Assembly: GCF_014650675.1 (NCBI RefSeq)
Contig: NZ_BMVK01000026.1
Location: 1 to 64,000 of the forward strand
Length of the DNA stretch: 64,000 bases
Direction of reading: 5' to 3'
From: Streptomyces anulatus
GTDB taxonomy: Bacteria > Actinomycetota > Actinomycetes > Streptomycetales > Streptomycetaceae
Part shown: piece by piece, positions 1-8,948 of the stretch
Layout of the letters: each line of letters opens with the position of its first letter
Numbering within the stretch: the first letter of the stretch is position 1
The notes under the pieces: generated by a model
What the model was told of the DNA's origin: nothing
The model's database searches: none
The model's input: only the letters and a program-made list of their open reading frames with translations
Made by a program: the position numbers and the translations under genes

Positions 1-642
1 GGTCTCGGCGACAACGAGCACGTCGAGGTGGCGTGGCCCGTGGACGCCTTCGACCCGGTTGAGCTCGATGTCGCTGCTGGCCGAGGGGCCCGAGATCCAC
101 GTCATGGGCCGGGTCGGGGACAAGCGTCCTACGGCCTGGGGAACCGACCCCACGATCTGCTGCTCGTACACGATGCAGACGTGGTGGTCGGGAACGAGGG
201 TGAGTTTTCGGCTCCCTTGGTCCGGTTCCGCGTCAAGAACGATCGTCCCTGTCTCGGCTATGGCGAGTGCGCACCCCGTGATCACGCTTCCGAAGGTGTC
301 GAGGCGGCGAGCCGTGAGATCGGCGCTCTCCCGTTCGATGCGGCATCCGACCAGCTTGAGCAGATCGTCGGGTAGCCCTGGTGGCACGATCACGTACGCG
401 GATTCGCGCTCCGCGACCAGACGCGCGACGAGCTCCGCAGCCCGGGCGGGGATGGTTCGGTGCACGGTGGCCTTGTATTCCTCCAAGGTCTGCACCAGCA
501 GCGCCATGGTCTCGGCGGGCGTGCGGTCGCCGTGTTGGTGGGCGTAGGTCCGGGAGACCGGGTGCACAGGGTTGGCTTCTCCGTCCGGGCGGCTGCCCAG
601 AGCCTGCCGGATGCGGTCGAGTACCTGCTCGCGATCGCTCAC
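1..642 (-). CDS. lutC: LutC, LUD-domain subunit of L-lactate oxidation complex (3' end cut by window)
   Basis: Third subunit of the LutABC complex, which oxidises L-lactate to pyruvate in the cytoplasm. The minus-strand translation carries the typical LUD-domain C-terminal region GPSASSDIELNRVEGVHGPR near the window edge, preceded by a motif of the form ETGTIVLD. The last residues lie outside the window. I chose the GTG at 642 because it overlaps the lutB stop as GTGA, a sign of translational coupling, and gives a normal N-terminus (VSDREQVLDRIRQALG). An ATG five bases upstream lies in a different frame that does not encode LutC. It is the last visible gene of the rhamnose/lactate operon. Confidence 0.9.
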   Translation of the reverse strand, partial: MSDREQVLDRIRQALGSRPDGEANPVHPVSRTYAHQHGDRTPAETMALLVQTLEEYKATVHRTIPARAAELVARLVAERESAYVIVPPGLPDDLLKLVGCRIERESADLTARRLDTFGSVITGCALAIAETGTIVLDAEPDQGSRKLTLVPDHHVCIVYEQQIVGSVPQAVGRLSPTRPMTWISGPSASSDIELNRVEGVHGPRHLDVLVVAET

Positions 643-2072
643 TGGGCATCTCCCTTCTCTCCTTGCTGACGTTGCCACCAGTCGCGGAACGGCCTGTCCG
701 GCACCTGCGGCAGGTCGCGGCTGTCGGACCATGCCCGCCCGGGACCGGGCAGGCGGGAGGGGTGCAGCCTGCGGGTGCGGGACGCCATGCGCTGGCCGGC
801 GGCCAGCACGGCGGGGTGGTCGAAAGCCCAGGCTGCGGCACTCATCGCCGCCCTCTCCAGGTGGTGCCCGCCTTGGTCGACGACCCGCTCCCGGAGGTGG
901 ACGAGGACTTCGGGAATGTCGATGGCGACGGGGCACACCTCGTAGCAGGCCCCGCAGAGGGAGGAGGCGTACGGCAGGGAGGCGTCGACTTCGCTCGTGG
1001 TGCCGCGTAGTTGCGGGGTAAGGATCGCACCGATGGGTCCCGGATAGACCGAGCCGTACGCGTGGCCGCCGGCCCGTTCGTACACCGGGCAGACGTTGAG
1101 GCAGGCCGAGCAGCGGATGCAGCGCAGGGCCTGCCGTCCCACCTCATCGGCGAGGGTGTCGGTCCGGCCGTTGTCCAGGAGGACGAGGTGGAAGTTTCGC
1201 GGGCCGTCACCGTCGGCGGTTCCGGTCCACATGGAGGTGTACGGGTTCATCCGCTCGGCGGTCGAGGAGCGTGGAAGTGTCTGAAGGAACACCTCCAGGT
1301 CCCGCCAGGTCGGTACGACCTTCTCGATGCCCACGACGGAGATGAGGGTGTCGGGGAGGGTGAGGCACATGCGGCCGTTGCCCTCCGACTCGACGACGAC
1401 GAGGGTGCCTGTCTCGGCGACCATGAAGTTGGCCCCGGAGATGCCGACCTTGGCGCGCAGGAACTTCTCTCGCAGGTGCAGTCGGGCGGCTTCCGCGAGT
1501 TCGGCGGGCTCGTCGGTGAGGCCTTCTGGCGCCGGGCGCCCCCAGATCCCCATCTGGTCACGGAAGATGTCGCGGATCTCGCTGCGGTTGCGGTGGATCG
1601 CCGGTACCAGGATGTGTGAGGGGCGGTCGTCGCCGAGTTGGACGATCAGCTCCGCGAGATCGGTCTCGTACGCGGTGATGCCTTCGGCCGCCAGGTGTTC
1701 GTTGAGCTCGATCTCCTGGGTGGCCATCGACTTGACCTTGACGACCTCGGTTTCGCCGGTCGCTTTCACGAGGTCGGTGACGATCCGGTTGGCCTGGGCC
1801 GCGTCGGCAGCCCAGTGCACGGTCCCGCCCGCGGCGGTGACCGCTTCCTCCAGTTGCAGCAGATAAGTGTCCAGGTGCTGGAGGGTGTGGTCCTTGATCT
1901 GCTTGCCGGCCTCTCGGAGCTCGGCCCAGTCGTCGAGTTCGGCGACCGCTCTGGCCCTCTTGTCGCGGATCGTGTGTGTGGCATGGCGTAGGTTCGCCCT
2001 CAGCGTGTCGTCACCGAGTGCTTGACGGGCGGCCTCGGGAAACGCGGGCATGCCCAGGTAGGTGCCGCTCAT
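639..2072 (-). CDS. lutB: LutB, iron-sulfur subunit of L-lactate oxidation complex
   Basis: 477 aa. The N-terminal LUD domain (about residues 60-300) is followed by two ferredoxin-type cysteine clusters, CIRCSACLNVCP at about 318-329 and CGACYEVCP at about 373-381, which should hold two 4Fe-4S clusters passing electrons from L-lactate. The start ATG at 2072 overlaps the lutA stop (ATGA) and begins MSGTYLGMPAFPE, as in LutB proteins. A longer in-frame extension upstream lies inside lutA and is not used. The stop overlaps the lutC start. In this operon the lactate is expected to come from RhaEW-made L-lactaldehyde. Confidence 0.94.
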   Translation of the reverse strand: MSGTYLGMPAFPEAARQALGDDTLRANLRHATHTIRDKRARAVAELDDWAELREAGKQIKDHTLQHLDTYLLQLEEAVTAAGGTVHWAADAAQANRIVTDLVKATGETEVVKVKSMATQEIELNEHLAAEGITAYETDLAELIVQLGDDRPSHILVPAIHRNRSEIRDIFRDQMGIWGRPAPEGLTDEPAELAEAARLHLREKFLRAKVGISGANFMVAETGTLVVVESEGNGRMCLTLPDTLISVVGIEKVVPTWRDLEVFLQTLPRSSTAERMNPYTSMWTGTADGDGPRNFHLVLLDNGRTDTLADEVGRQALRCIRCSACLNVCPVYERAGGHAYGSVYPGPIGAILTPQLRGTTSEVDASLPYASSLCGACYEVCPVAIDIPEVLVHLRERVVDQGGHHLERAAMSAAAWAFDHPAVLAAGQRMASRTRRLHPSRLPGPGRAWSDSRDLPQVPDRPFRDWWQRQQGEKGDAQ

Positions 2073-2824
2073 GTCAGGGGCTCGTCTTCCGTGCTGGCGA
2101 GGATCTCGGCGATGTGCAGGGGGCGGATGTCTTCGTCCTGTCGTCGGATGATGCCGCCGATGTGCATCAGGCAGGAGTTGTCTGCGGTGCACAACGCGGC
2201 TGCCCCCGTGGATACGGCGGCAGCGACTTTGTCACGGCCCATGGATGCTGAGACGTCCGCGTTCTTCATGGCGAACGTGCCGCCGAAGCCACAGCATTCC
2301 TCCGCGCCCGGCAGCTCCATCAGCTCAAGGCCCTTCACCGCCGCGAGGAGCTGTCGGGGCCGTTCGCCGAGACCGAGACTGCGCAACCCGTGGCAGGTGG
2401 GATGGTAGGTCACCTTGTGCGGGAAGTACGCCCCCACATCGGTGACGCCGAGGATGTCGACGAGGAACTCGGTCAGCTCGTAGGTCACGGGAACGACCTT
2501 GGCGATGGCCTCGGCCAAGGAGGAACCTCGCCCTTCTGCTTCTGCCCGACGACCCATCCTCGGGTAGAGCTCGCGCACCATGGCGCCGCACGACCCCGAA
2601 GGCGTGACGATGGCGTCGTAGTCGGCGAAGACGTCGGCGAACCGGTGAGCGAGCGGTTCGGCCTGGCGCCTATAGCCAGTGTTGTAGTGCGGCTGGCCGC
2701 AACAGGTCTGTCCGAGCGGGAAGTCGACGTCGACGCCGAGCCGGTTCAGCAGTCGCACCACGGCGCGGCCTGTGCCGGGGTAGAGCGTGTCGTTGACACA
2801 GGTGAGGAAGAGAGCGACACGCAT
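2069..2824 (-). CDS. lutA: LutA, CCG-domain Fe-S oxidoreductase of L-lactate oxidation
   Basis: 251 aa, the usual LutA length. It has two cysteine-rich CCG domains: TCCGQPHYN near residue 40 and EECCGFGG near 176-182, with additional Cys at SGSCG and HPTCHG. These ligate an iron-sulfur cluster in the heterodisulfide-reductase-like fold. It starts MRVALFLTCVND, typical of the family. It sits 84 bp downstream of rhaB and overlaps lutB by 4 bp, so it is probably cotranscribed with the rhamnose genes. Known LutABC complexes oxidise L-lactate to pyruvate. Confidence 0.94.
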   Translation of the reverse strand: MRVALFLTCVNDTLYPGTGRAVVRLLNRLGVDVDFPLGQTCCGQPHYNTGYRRQAEPLAHRFADVFADYDAIVTPSGSCGAMVRELYPRMGRRAEAEGRGSSLAEAIAKVVPVTYELTEFLVDILGVTDVGAYFPHKVTYHPTCHGLRSLGLGERPRQLLAAVKGLELMELPGAEECCGFGGTFAMKNADVSASMGRDKVAAAVSTGAAALCTADNSCLMHIGGIIRRQDEDIRPLHIAEILASTEDEPLT

Positions 2825-2908
2825 CGCGGTCCTTCGGTTCGGGCGGTAGGGCTCCGGATGGGCACGGTGTCAGGTTCCGCGCCCATCCGGAGGTTCGGGC
2901 GTCCGGTC

Positions 2909-4360
2909 TCAGCCGGAGATCCGCCGGGCAGCGGCATCCCAGGCCGCTCGGTCGCCGGACGGTTCGTAGCGGTGCAGCGGCTGGCTGTCCGCCACCTGCT
3001 GCCGCATCTGGGGGACGTCGCCGACCAGGCCGAGAGCGCGGGCCTGGACGAGTACGTTGCCCAGGGCGGCCGCTTCCACCGGGCCTGCGACGACGGGCAG
3101 GCCGGACGCGTCGGCGGTGAGTTGGCACAGCAGCCTGTTGCGGGCGGCGCCGCCCACCATGTGGATGACGTCGACGTGGCGGCCGGAGAGCTCCTGTGCC
3201 TGCTCGATCGCGCGCCGGTGGGCCAGCGCGAGGGAATCGAGGATGCACCGCGTGATCTGCCCGCGCGTGACCGGCTCGGGCTGTCCTGTGGCCGAGCACG
3301 CTTGTGCGATGCGTCGCGGCATCAGGCCCGGTGCGAGGAAGTCCGTATCGGAGGCGTCGATCACCGACCGCAGACCCTTTACCGAGGCGGCCTCCCGCAG
3401 CAGTCCCACCACATCGTCATCGCCCCAGTCGCGCATGCATTCCTGGAGCAGCCACAGGCCCATGACGTTGCGCAGGTATCGCACGGTGCCGTCGATACCG
3501 GCTTCGTTGGTGAAGTTGGCCAGCCGGCTGGCTTCGGTCAGCACGGGTGACGACAGCTCCAGGCCCACGAGTGACCAGGTGCCGGTGCAGATGTAGGCGA
3601 AGTGGTCCTTAGGGCCGGCGGGCACCGCGGCGACAGCGGAGGCGGTGTCGTGGGACGCGACCGTGGTGACCGGTACCTGCCGCTGCCAGTTCAGTTGCTG
3701 GAGCACGTCCGGCAACAGGGTGCCGGCCTTGTCGCCGGGGGCGCGCAGTGGGGCGAACAGGGTCAGGTCGATGCCGATAGGGCGGGCGATGTCCTCGGCC
3801 CAGGTTCCGGTTCTCGCGTCGAGCAGCTGGGTGGTCGAGGCATTGGTGACTTCTGTGCCCTGCTCGCCGGTCAGCCAGTAGGTGATCAGGTCAGGGATCA
3901 ACAGCAGTCTTGAGGCGATCGACGCCTGCGCTGTGCGCTGCGCGGCGACGAGCTGGTAGAGGGTGTTGAACGGGGCGTGCTGGATACCGGTGCGGGCGTA
4001 CAACTGCTCGGCGGGGACGGTCTGCCAGACCTGCTCCGGGACGTCATCCGTGCGCGTGTCGCGGTAGTGGACGGGAGCGGAGAGCAGGTGGCCGTCGGCG
4101 TCGAGGAGGCCGTAGTCCACGGCCCAGCTGTCGACGCCCACGCTGTCGACTTCCCCGGCCGCTTTCAGTCCGTCGAGGATCCCCGTGTAGAGGGCGTGGA
4201 TGTCCCAGCGCAGGCCTTCGGGCAGACGGACAGGGCGGTTCGCGAACCGGTGGATCTCGGTGAGGTCGACCCGGCCGGCGGTGACGCGACCGGTGATGAC
4301 GCGGCCGCTGCTGGCGCCGAGGTCGACGGCGGCGAGGACCGCGCTGTCGGTTGCCCTCAT
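2909..4360 (-). CDS. rhaB: Rhamnulokinase (FGGY sugar kinase)
   Basis: 483 aa FGGY-family kinase that phosphorylates L-rhamnulose to L-rhamnulose 1-phosphate. The N-terminal ATPase-fold loop is AAVDLGASSGRV (about residues 9-20), followed by GVDSWAVDYGLLD, a sugar-binding region seen in RhaB. The C-terminal half has the second ATPase domain, including VIHMVGGAARNRLLCQ. The ATG at 4360 overlaps the rhaEW stop (ATGA), so translation is coupled. A much longer open frame continues upstream but is antisense or out-of-frame relative to rhaEW and is not real. Confidence 0.94.
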   Translation of the reverse strand: MRATDSAVLAAVDLGASSGRVITGRVTAGRVDLTEIHRFANRPVRLPEGLRWDIHALYTGILDGLKAAGEVDSVGVDSWAVDYGLLDADGHLLSAPVHYRDTRTDDVPEQVWQTVPAEQLYARTGIQHAPFNTLYQLVAAQRTAQASIASRLLLIPDLITYWLTGEQGTEVTNASTTQLLDARTGTWAEDIARPIGIDLTLFAPLRAPGDKAGTLLPDVLQQLNWQRQVPVTTVASHDTASAVAAVPAGPKDHFAYICTGTWSLVGLELSSPVLTEASRLANFTNEAGIDGTVRYLRNVMGLWLLQECMRDWGDDDVVGLLREAASVKGLRSVIDASDTDFLAPGLMPRRIAQACSATGQPEPVTRGQITRCILDSLALAHRRAIEQAQELSGRHVDVIHMVGGAARNRLLCQLTADASGLPVVAGPVEAAALGNVLVQARALGLVGDVPQMRQQVADSQPLHRYEPSGDRAAWDAAARRISG

Positions 4361-6405
4361 CGAAGGAAGGCCGGGGCGACACCCGCGTCGACGGGGATGT
4401 GCAGACCGGTGGTGTGGGTGAGGTCGCCCGCGGTGAGGGCGAAGACCGCGTTCGCCACGTGCTCGGGCAGGACTTCCCGCTTCAGCAGTGTCCGCTGGGC
4501 GTAGAACTCGCCGAGCTTGTCCTCCTCGATGCCGTAGGTGGCTGCCCGCTGGGCACCCCACCCGCCGGCGAATATCCCCGAACCACGCACCACGCCATCG
4601 GGGTTGACTCCGTTGACGCGGATGCCGTGCTGGCCGAGCTCGGCCGCGAGAAGGCGCACCTGGTGGGCCTGATCTGCCTTGGTGGCGGAGTAGGCGATGT
4701 TGTTCGGGCCGGCGAAGACGGCGTTCTTCGAGACGATGTAGACGATGTCGCCGCCGAGGCCCTGCTCGATCATGAGCCGGGCGGCTTCGCGGGATACGAG
4801 GAAGGAGCCGCGGGCCATGATGTCGTGCTGCAGGTCCCAGTCCTTCGCGGTGGTCTCCAGCAGGGGCTTGGAGATGGAGATGCCGGCGTTGTTGACGACC
4901 AGGTCGACGCCTCCGAACGCGAGAACGGCCTCGCGGAACGCGGCAATGATCTCTTCTTCGTCCGTGACGTTCATGGTGACGGCAACCGCCCGGTCCGGTC
5001 CGCCGAGCTCGTCCGCGACCGCTTCGGCGCTGTCCGTGTCGAGATCCGCGACGATGACACAGGCGCCTTCGGCGGCCAGCCGGTGCGCGATCGCCTTCCC
5101 GATGCCGCTCCCGGCCCCGGTCACCAGAGCGACCCGGGTGGCGAGGGGCTTGGGCGCGGGCATGCGCCGCAGTTTGGCCTCCTCCAGCTCCCAGTACTCG
5201 ATGCGGAACTTCTCGGATTCCTCGATCGGGGTGTAGGTGGAAACGGCCTCGGCGCCGCGCATCACGTTGATCGCGTTGACATAGAACTCTCCGGCGACCC
5301 GGCTGGTCTGCTTGTCCTTGCCGAAGGAGAACATCCCCACCCCGGGCACGAGGACGATCGCCGGGTCGGCTCCGCGCATCGCGGGCGAGTCGACGGTCGC
5401 GTGCCGCTGGTAGTAGGCCGCGTACTGCTCGCGGTAGGCCATGTGGAGCTCCTTGAGCCGTCGTACGGTCGTGTCCAGCGGTGCGGTGGGCGGCAGGTCC
5501 AGGACCAGAGGAGCGACCTTGGTGCGCAGGAAGTGGTCGGGACACGAGGTGCCGAGAGCGGCGAGTCGGGGGTGCTCGGCGCGTGACACGAAGTCGAGGA
5601 CGACCTCGGTGTCAGTGAAGTGTCCGACCTGAGGACGGTCCTGTGAGGCGAGGGCCCGGATGTGAGGGGCCAGGGCAGCAGCCCGCTCGTGGCGTTCCCT
5701 GACGGGGAGCGGCTCGTAGCCGTCGATCACCGGCCCGAAGGGCTCGGGTCGGCCACGGTCGGCGAGGAAGGCTTCGGCGGTGCGGATGATGCGCAGGGAG
5801 TTGTTCTCGCACTCTTCAGAGGTGTCGCCCCAGGCGGTGATGCCATGGCCGCCGAGAACGCAGCCGATCGACTGCGGGTTCGCCGCCTTGACTGCGGCGA
5901 TGTCCATCCCGAGCTGGAAGCCGGGGCGGCGCCACGGCACCCAGACCACGCTGTCGCCGAAGCACTCGGCTGTCAGCTTCTCCCCGTCGGCAGCACAGGC
6001 GAGTGCGATGCCGGAGTCGGGGTGGAGGTGGTCGACGTGGGCCGCCTCCACCAGGCCGTGCATGGCGGTGTCGATGGAGGGGGCGGCGCCGGCCTTGCCG
6101 AAGGTGCAGTGGTCGAAAGCGGCAACCATCTCGTCCTCGCGGTCAACGCCCGGATAGACGTCCTTCAGAGCGCGAAGCCGGTCGAGCCGGAGCACGGCGA
6201 GACCGTCTTCGGTCAGGGTTCCCAGGTCGCCGCCTGATCCCTTGACCCACAGCAGGTCAACCTCTGCACCGGTGACGGGATCAGCCCCGGCTCCCTTTGC
6301 CGACGTGTTCCCGCCGGCGTAGTTCGTGTTGCGGGCATCGGAGCCGAGGCGGTGCGAACGCTTCAGCAGATCGGAGGCGTGGCGGCGGACGGAAGACATC
6401 AGCAT
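4357..6405 (-). CDS. rhaEW: Bifunctional rhamnulose-1-phosphate aldolase / L-lactaldehyde dehydrogenase
   Basis: 682 aa fusion. The N-terminal class II aldolase domain (about 1-400) has Zn-ligand candidates in HVDHLHPD and GGHGIT and should split L-rhamnulose 1-phosphate into DHAP and L-lactaldehyde. The C-terminal short-chain dehydrogenase (about 425-682) has the nucleotide-binding motif VTGAGSGIG, NNAGIS and the catalytic Tyr-x3-Lys in YSATK, and should oxidise L-lactaldehyde to L-lactate. This RhaE-RhaW fusion is known from Bacillus and actinobacteria. Its neighbours rhaI, rhaB and lutABC complete the route to pyruvate. Confidence 0.93.
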   Translation of the reverse strand: MLMSSVRRHASDLLKRSHRLGSDARNTNYAGGNTSAKGAGADPVTGAEVDLLWVKGSGGDLGTLTEDGLAVLRLDRLRALKDVYPGVDREDEMVAAFDHCTFGKAGAAPSIDTAMHGLVEAAHVDHLHPDSGIALACAADGEKLTAECFGDSVVWVPWRRPGFQLGMDIAAVKAANPQSIGCVLGGHGITAWGDTSEECENNSLRIIRTAEAFLADRGRPEPFGPVIDGYEPLPVRERHERAAALAPHIRALASQDRPQVGHFTDTEVVLDFVSRAEHPRLAALGTSCPDHFLRTKVAPLVLDLPPTAPLDTTVRRLKELHMAYREQYAAYYQRHATVDSPAMRGADPAIVLVPGVGMFSFGKDKQTSRVAGEFYVNAINVMRGAEAVSTYTPIEESEKFRIEYWELEEAKLRRMPAPKPLATRVALVTGAGSGIGKAIAHRLAAEGACVIVADLDTDSAEAVADELGGPDRAVAVTMNVTDEEEIIAAFREAVLAFGGVDLVVNNAGISISKPLLETTAKDWDLQHDIMARGSFLVSREAARLMIEQGLGGDIVYIVSKNAVFAGPNNIAYSATKADQAHQVRLLAAELGQHGIRVNGVNPDGVVRGSGIFAGGWGAQRAATYGIEEDKLGEFYAQRTLLKREVLPEHVANAVFALTAGDLTHTTGLHIPVDAGVAPAFLR

Positions 6406-6488
6406 CCTTCTGGAACGGGCGGGAGGGCGGGGCGGCAGGTGAGGAGCCGCGATGGGCCGAATGAACGCCGGCGCGCGAGGGCGTGGGG

Positions 6489-7658
6489 TCAGGCACCCCA
6501 GCCGGCTTGCTCGCCACCGACTCGCTCGGCGGCGGTCTTCTCGGACCAGCCGGATGCGGCGTACGCGGCGACGGGATCGGCGTTCAGGCCCGCCTCCTCG
6601 CGTACCTCACGCAGGAGCGGGCGTACGTCGGTGGCGTAGGCGTCCATCAGGACGGCGTTGGCGGCGAGCACGTCTCCGGTCCGCTGAGCGGATGCGAGAG
6701 CGTCGTGGTCGACCAGGAGAGCCTTGGCCGTTGCCTCCTGCACGTTCATCACCGAGCGGATGACCGCTGGGACTTTCGCCTCGATGTTGTGGCACTGGTC
6801 GAGCATGAACGCGATCCCGGTCTCCGCCGCCAGTCCCCCGCCCCGGATCACCTCGTACATGATCCGGAAGAGCTGGAAGGGATCGGCGGCCCCGGCCATC
6901 AGGTCGTCGTCGGCGTAGAAGCGCGAGTTGAAGTCGAAGCCCCCGAGCCGACCCTCGCGCAGCAGCAACGCCACGATGAACTCGATGTTCGTGCCCGGCG
7001 CGTGGTGCCCGGTGTCGACGACCACTTGCGCTTTTGGGCCCAGCTTGAGGCAGTGGGCGTACGCGGTGCCCCAGTCCGGGACATCGGTGGTGTAGAACGC
7101 CGGCTCGAAGAACTTGTACTCCAGCAGGATCCGCTGATCCTCGCCGAGGCGCGCGTACACCGTGGCGAGGGACTCGGCCAACCGCTCCTGCCGGGCGGAG
7201 ACATCGTCCTGACCGGGGTAGTTGGTGCCGTCGGCGAACCAGAGCTTGAGGTCCGACGAGCCGGTCGCGTCCATGATGTCGACGCACGCCAGCAGGTGGT
7301 CCACGGCGCGGCGTCGCACGTGCGCATCCGGGTGGCAGACGCTGCCCAGCGTGTAGGCATCGTCCTGGAAGGTGTTGGCGTTGATGGCACCGAGCCTCAG
7401 GCCATGGTCTTCGGCGTACGCGGCCAAGGCCGCGTAGTCCTCGACCTCATCCCAGGGGATGTGCAGCGAGACCTTGGGCGCGACACCGGTGAACTCGTGC
7501 ACCTTCGCCGCATCCTCCAGCTTCTCCCACGGCGTGCGCGGAACGCCGGGCTGGGCGAACACCTTGAAGCGAGTCCCGGAGTTCCCATAGCCCCAGGAGG
7601 GTGTCTCAATGGTCTGGGCCCTGAGCGTGGCCTTTACGGCCTCCCGCACGACAGTCAT
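6489..7658 (-). CDS. rhaI: L-rhamnose isomerase (RhaI type)
   Basis: 389 aa. Converts L-rhamnose to L-rhamnulose. It resembles the xylose-isomerase-like RhaI enzymes of Pseudomonas stutzeri and actinobacteria rather than E. coli RhaA. Conserved segments include TPSWGYGNSGTRFKVF, LKLWFADGTNYPGQDD, VVVDTGHHAPGTN, GGFDFNSRFYADDDLM and the metal-site region with HNIEAK. I chose the ATG at 7658, which has GAGG six bases upstream and the usual N-terminus. An upstream ATG at 7712 would place the LacI operator inside the coding region. First gene of the rhamnose operon. Confidence 0.93.
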   Translation of the reverse strand: MTVVREAVKATLRAQTIETPSWGYGNSGTRFKVFAQPGVPRTPWEKLEDAAKVHEFTGVAPKVSLHIPWDEVEDYAALAAYAEDHGLRLGAINANTFQDDAYTLGSVCHPDAHVRRRAVDHLLACVDIMDATGSSDLKLWFADGTNYPGQDDVSARQERLAESLATVYARLGEDQRILLEYKFFEPAFYTTDVPDWGTAYAHCLKLGPKAQVVVDTGHHAPGTNIEFIVALLLREGRLGGFDFNSRFYADDDLMAGAADPFQLFRIMYEVIRGGGLAAETGIAFMLDQCHNIEAKVPAVIRSVMNVQEATAKALLVDHDALASAQRTGDVLAANAVLMDAYATDVRPLLREVREEAGLNADPVAAYAASGWSEKTAAERVGGEQAGWGA

Positions 7659-7699
7659 GGTCAACCTCGGAACCTGGGGCGCCACGTCGACGCCGTTGA

Positions 7700-7711
7700 T
7701 GAATCGTTTCA
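7700..7711. promoter_or_regulatory. LacI-type operator 1 (rhaI side)
   Basis: TGAATCGTTTCA is a near-perfect 12-bp palindrome with the central CG typical of LacI-family sites. It lies in the rhaI leader, 42 bp upstream of the chosen start codon. It matches operator 2 at 7767-7778 closely, and both lie between rhaI and the divergent lacI-family gene. Probable RhaR binding site. Confidence 0.72.
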
Positions 7712-7766
7712 TAAGTAAGAAAGCACTCGCGGCGAGGCCCGTCAAGAGGATGCGGTTGACGATTAA

Positions 7767-7778
7767 TGAAAGGATTCA
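7767..7778. promoter_or_regulatory. LacI-type operator 2 (rhaR side)
   Basis: TGAAAGGATTCA shares the TGAA and GATTCA half-sites of operator 1. The centres are 67 bp apart, between six and seven helical turns. It overlaps the proposed -35 element of the regulator gene, which would allow autoregulation. Confidence 0.65.
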
Positions 7779-7804
7779 ACACATACGGCTGCGCCGACTA
7801 GGAT
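7775..7804 (+). promoter_or_regulatory. Probable promoter of rhaR
   Basis: TTCAAC (7775-7780), an 18-bp spacer and TAGGAT (7799-7804) fit a Streptomyces vegetative promoter reading into the regulator, about 20 bp before its start. The -35 overlaps LacI operator 2. Confidence 0.55.
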
Positions 7805-7824
7805 GGCGTTCGCTCAGATCGAAG

Positions 7825-8853
7825 ATGAACGGATGGCCGGCTGTGGTGGGGATCAAGGAGGTAGCACGCGAAGCAGGAGTATCCGTGGGCACGGTGTCCA
7901 ACGTCCTGAACCGGCCGGACCAGGTGTCCGAGCAGACGCGTGCACGTGTGCAGGCGGCCATCGAGATCCTCGGGTACGTCCGGAGCGAATCGGCACGTCA
8001 ACTCCGCGCGGGACGAAGCCGCATGCTGGGCTTGCTCGTGACGGACACCGGCAACCCCTTCTTCGCCGCCCTGGCACGGGGTACGGAAGAGGCGGCGGAC
8101 CGGGCCGGGCTCGGGGTGATGGTCTGCAACAGTGCCGAGAGCCCGTCCGCCGAGCAGGCCTACCTGTCGCTCTTCGCCGAGCAGCGGATGCGCGGCGTAC
8201 TGCTGGCGCCCGTCGACTCGCACGGGGCACCCTGGCACGTGCTGAGCCGCCAGAACATCCCCTGCGTCGTCGTCGACCGGGCGGTCGGCGAGGACGAGGT
8301 GTGCTCGGTGGCCGCCGACGACGTTCTTGGCGGACTGCTGGCAGGCCGGCACCTCCTGAAGGCCGGACACCGCCGCATCGCCTACGTGGGCGGCCCCGAG
8401 CAGCTGCGGCAGGTCCGTGACCGGCGGGACGGCCTCCTGCGTGCTGTGCGGGAAGCCGGCATGAGCGCCGACACCGTCGTCGATGTGCCGGTGCACCGGC
8501 ACGACGTGCGAAGCGGCCGGGACGCCGGTCACCGCCTCATCGGCCTCAGCCCACGGCCGAGCGCAGTCTTCTGCGCGAACGACCTGCTTGCGCTGGGCAT
8601 CATGCAGACCGTCTTCGACGCAGGGGTGCGGGTGCCGGATGATCTCGCGGTCATCGGGTACGACGACATCGAATTCGCCGAGGCCTGCCTCATCCCGCTG
8701 ACCTCTGTCCGCCACCCTGCTGGTGAGATCGGCCGTCTGGCCGCCGAGCTCCTCCTGAAGGAACTCGACCCGGCACCGGAGGGCCACCGGCACGAGAGCA
8801 TCGTGCTGAAGCCGGAGCTCGTAGTACGTCGCTCCACCGTTCCCAGGGCCTGA
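7825..8853 (+). CDS. rhaR: LacI-family regulator of the rhamnose operon
   Basis: 342 aa. The N-terminal LacI helix-turn-helix IKEVAREAGVSVGTVSNVLN is followed by the hinge-helix region and a periplasmic-binding-protein-like effector domain (GLLVTDTGNPFFAALARG, FCANDLLALGIMQ, VIGYDDIEFAEACLIPLTSV). It is divergent from rhaI with two operators between, so it most likely represses the rhamnose operon until rhamnose or a rhamnose metabolite binds (inference from position). The start is uncertain: ATG 7825 has a weak ribosome site, and GTG codons at 7843 and 7846 are alternatives. The regulator name rests on context. Confidence 0.88.
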   Translation: MNGWPAVVGIKEVAREAGVSVGTVSNVLNRPDQVSEQTRARVQAAIEILGYVRSESARQLRAGRSRMLGLLVTDTGNPFFAALARGTEEAADRAGLGVMVCNSAESPSAEQAYLSLFAEQRMRGVLLAPVDSHGAPWHVLSRQNIPCVVVDRAVGEDEVCSVAADDVLGGLLAGRHLLKAGHRRIAYVGGPEQLRQVRDRRDGLLRAVREAGMSADTVVDVPVHRHDVRSGRDAGHRLIGLSPRPSAVFCANDLLALGIMQTVFDAGVRVPDDLAVIGYDDIEFAEACLIPLTSVRHPAGEIGRLAAELLLKELDPAPEGHRHESIVLKPELVVRRSTVPRA

Positions 8854-8896
8854 GCGACCCTGACCGGATGGTCGGACCGAGGGCTCAGAGCCGCGC

Positions 8897-8928
8897 GGTA
8901 CCGAGCCACCGCCTTCTGGCTCGGTACC
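8897..8928. terminator. Bidirectional hairpin terminator
   Basis: GGTACCGAGCCA, an 8-nt loop, then TGGCTCGGTACC: a perfect 12-bp stem between the converging ends of the rhaR gene (+) and the FAH-family gene (-). It could end both transcripts. Confidence 0.75.
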
Positions 8929-8948
8929 GGCCCGACCGGGTGGCGGGC

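Noticed and set aside
2909..5545. 878-codon open frame on the minus strand
   Set aside because: Only its last 483 codons are rhaB; the rest overlaps rhaEW in another frame with Arg/Pro/His-rich shadow composition.
4357..6405. Two separate genes (aldolase and dehydrogenase)
   Set aside because: One continuous frame without internal stop or restart signal; the RhaE-RhaW fusion is a known family.
7712..7745. Upstream starts for rhaI (ATG 7712 or the longer frame from 7745)
   Set aside because: They lack a ribosome site and would put the LacI operator inside the gene; ATG 7658 has GAGG and the usual N-terminus.
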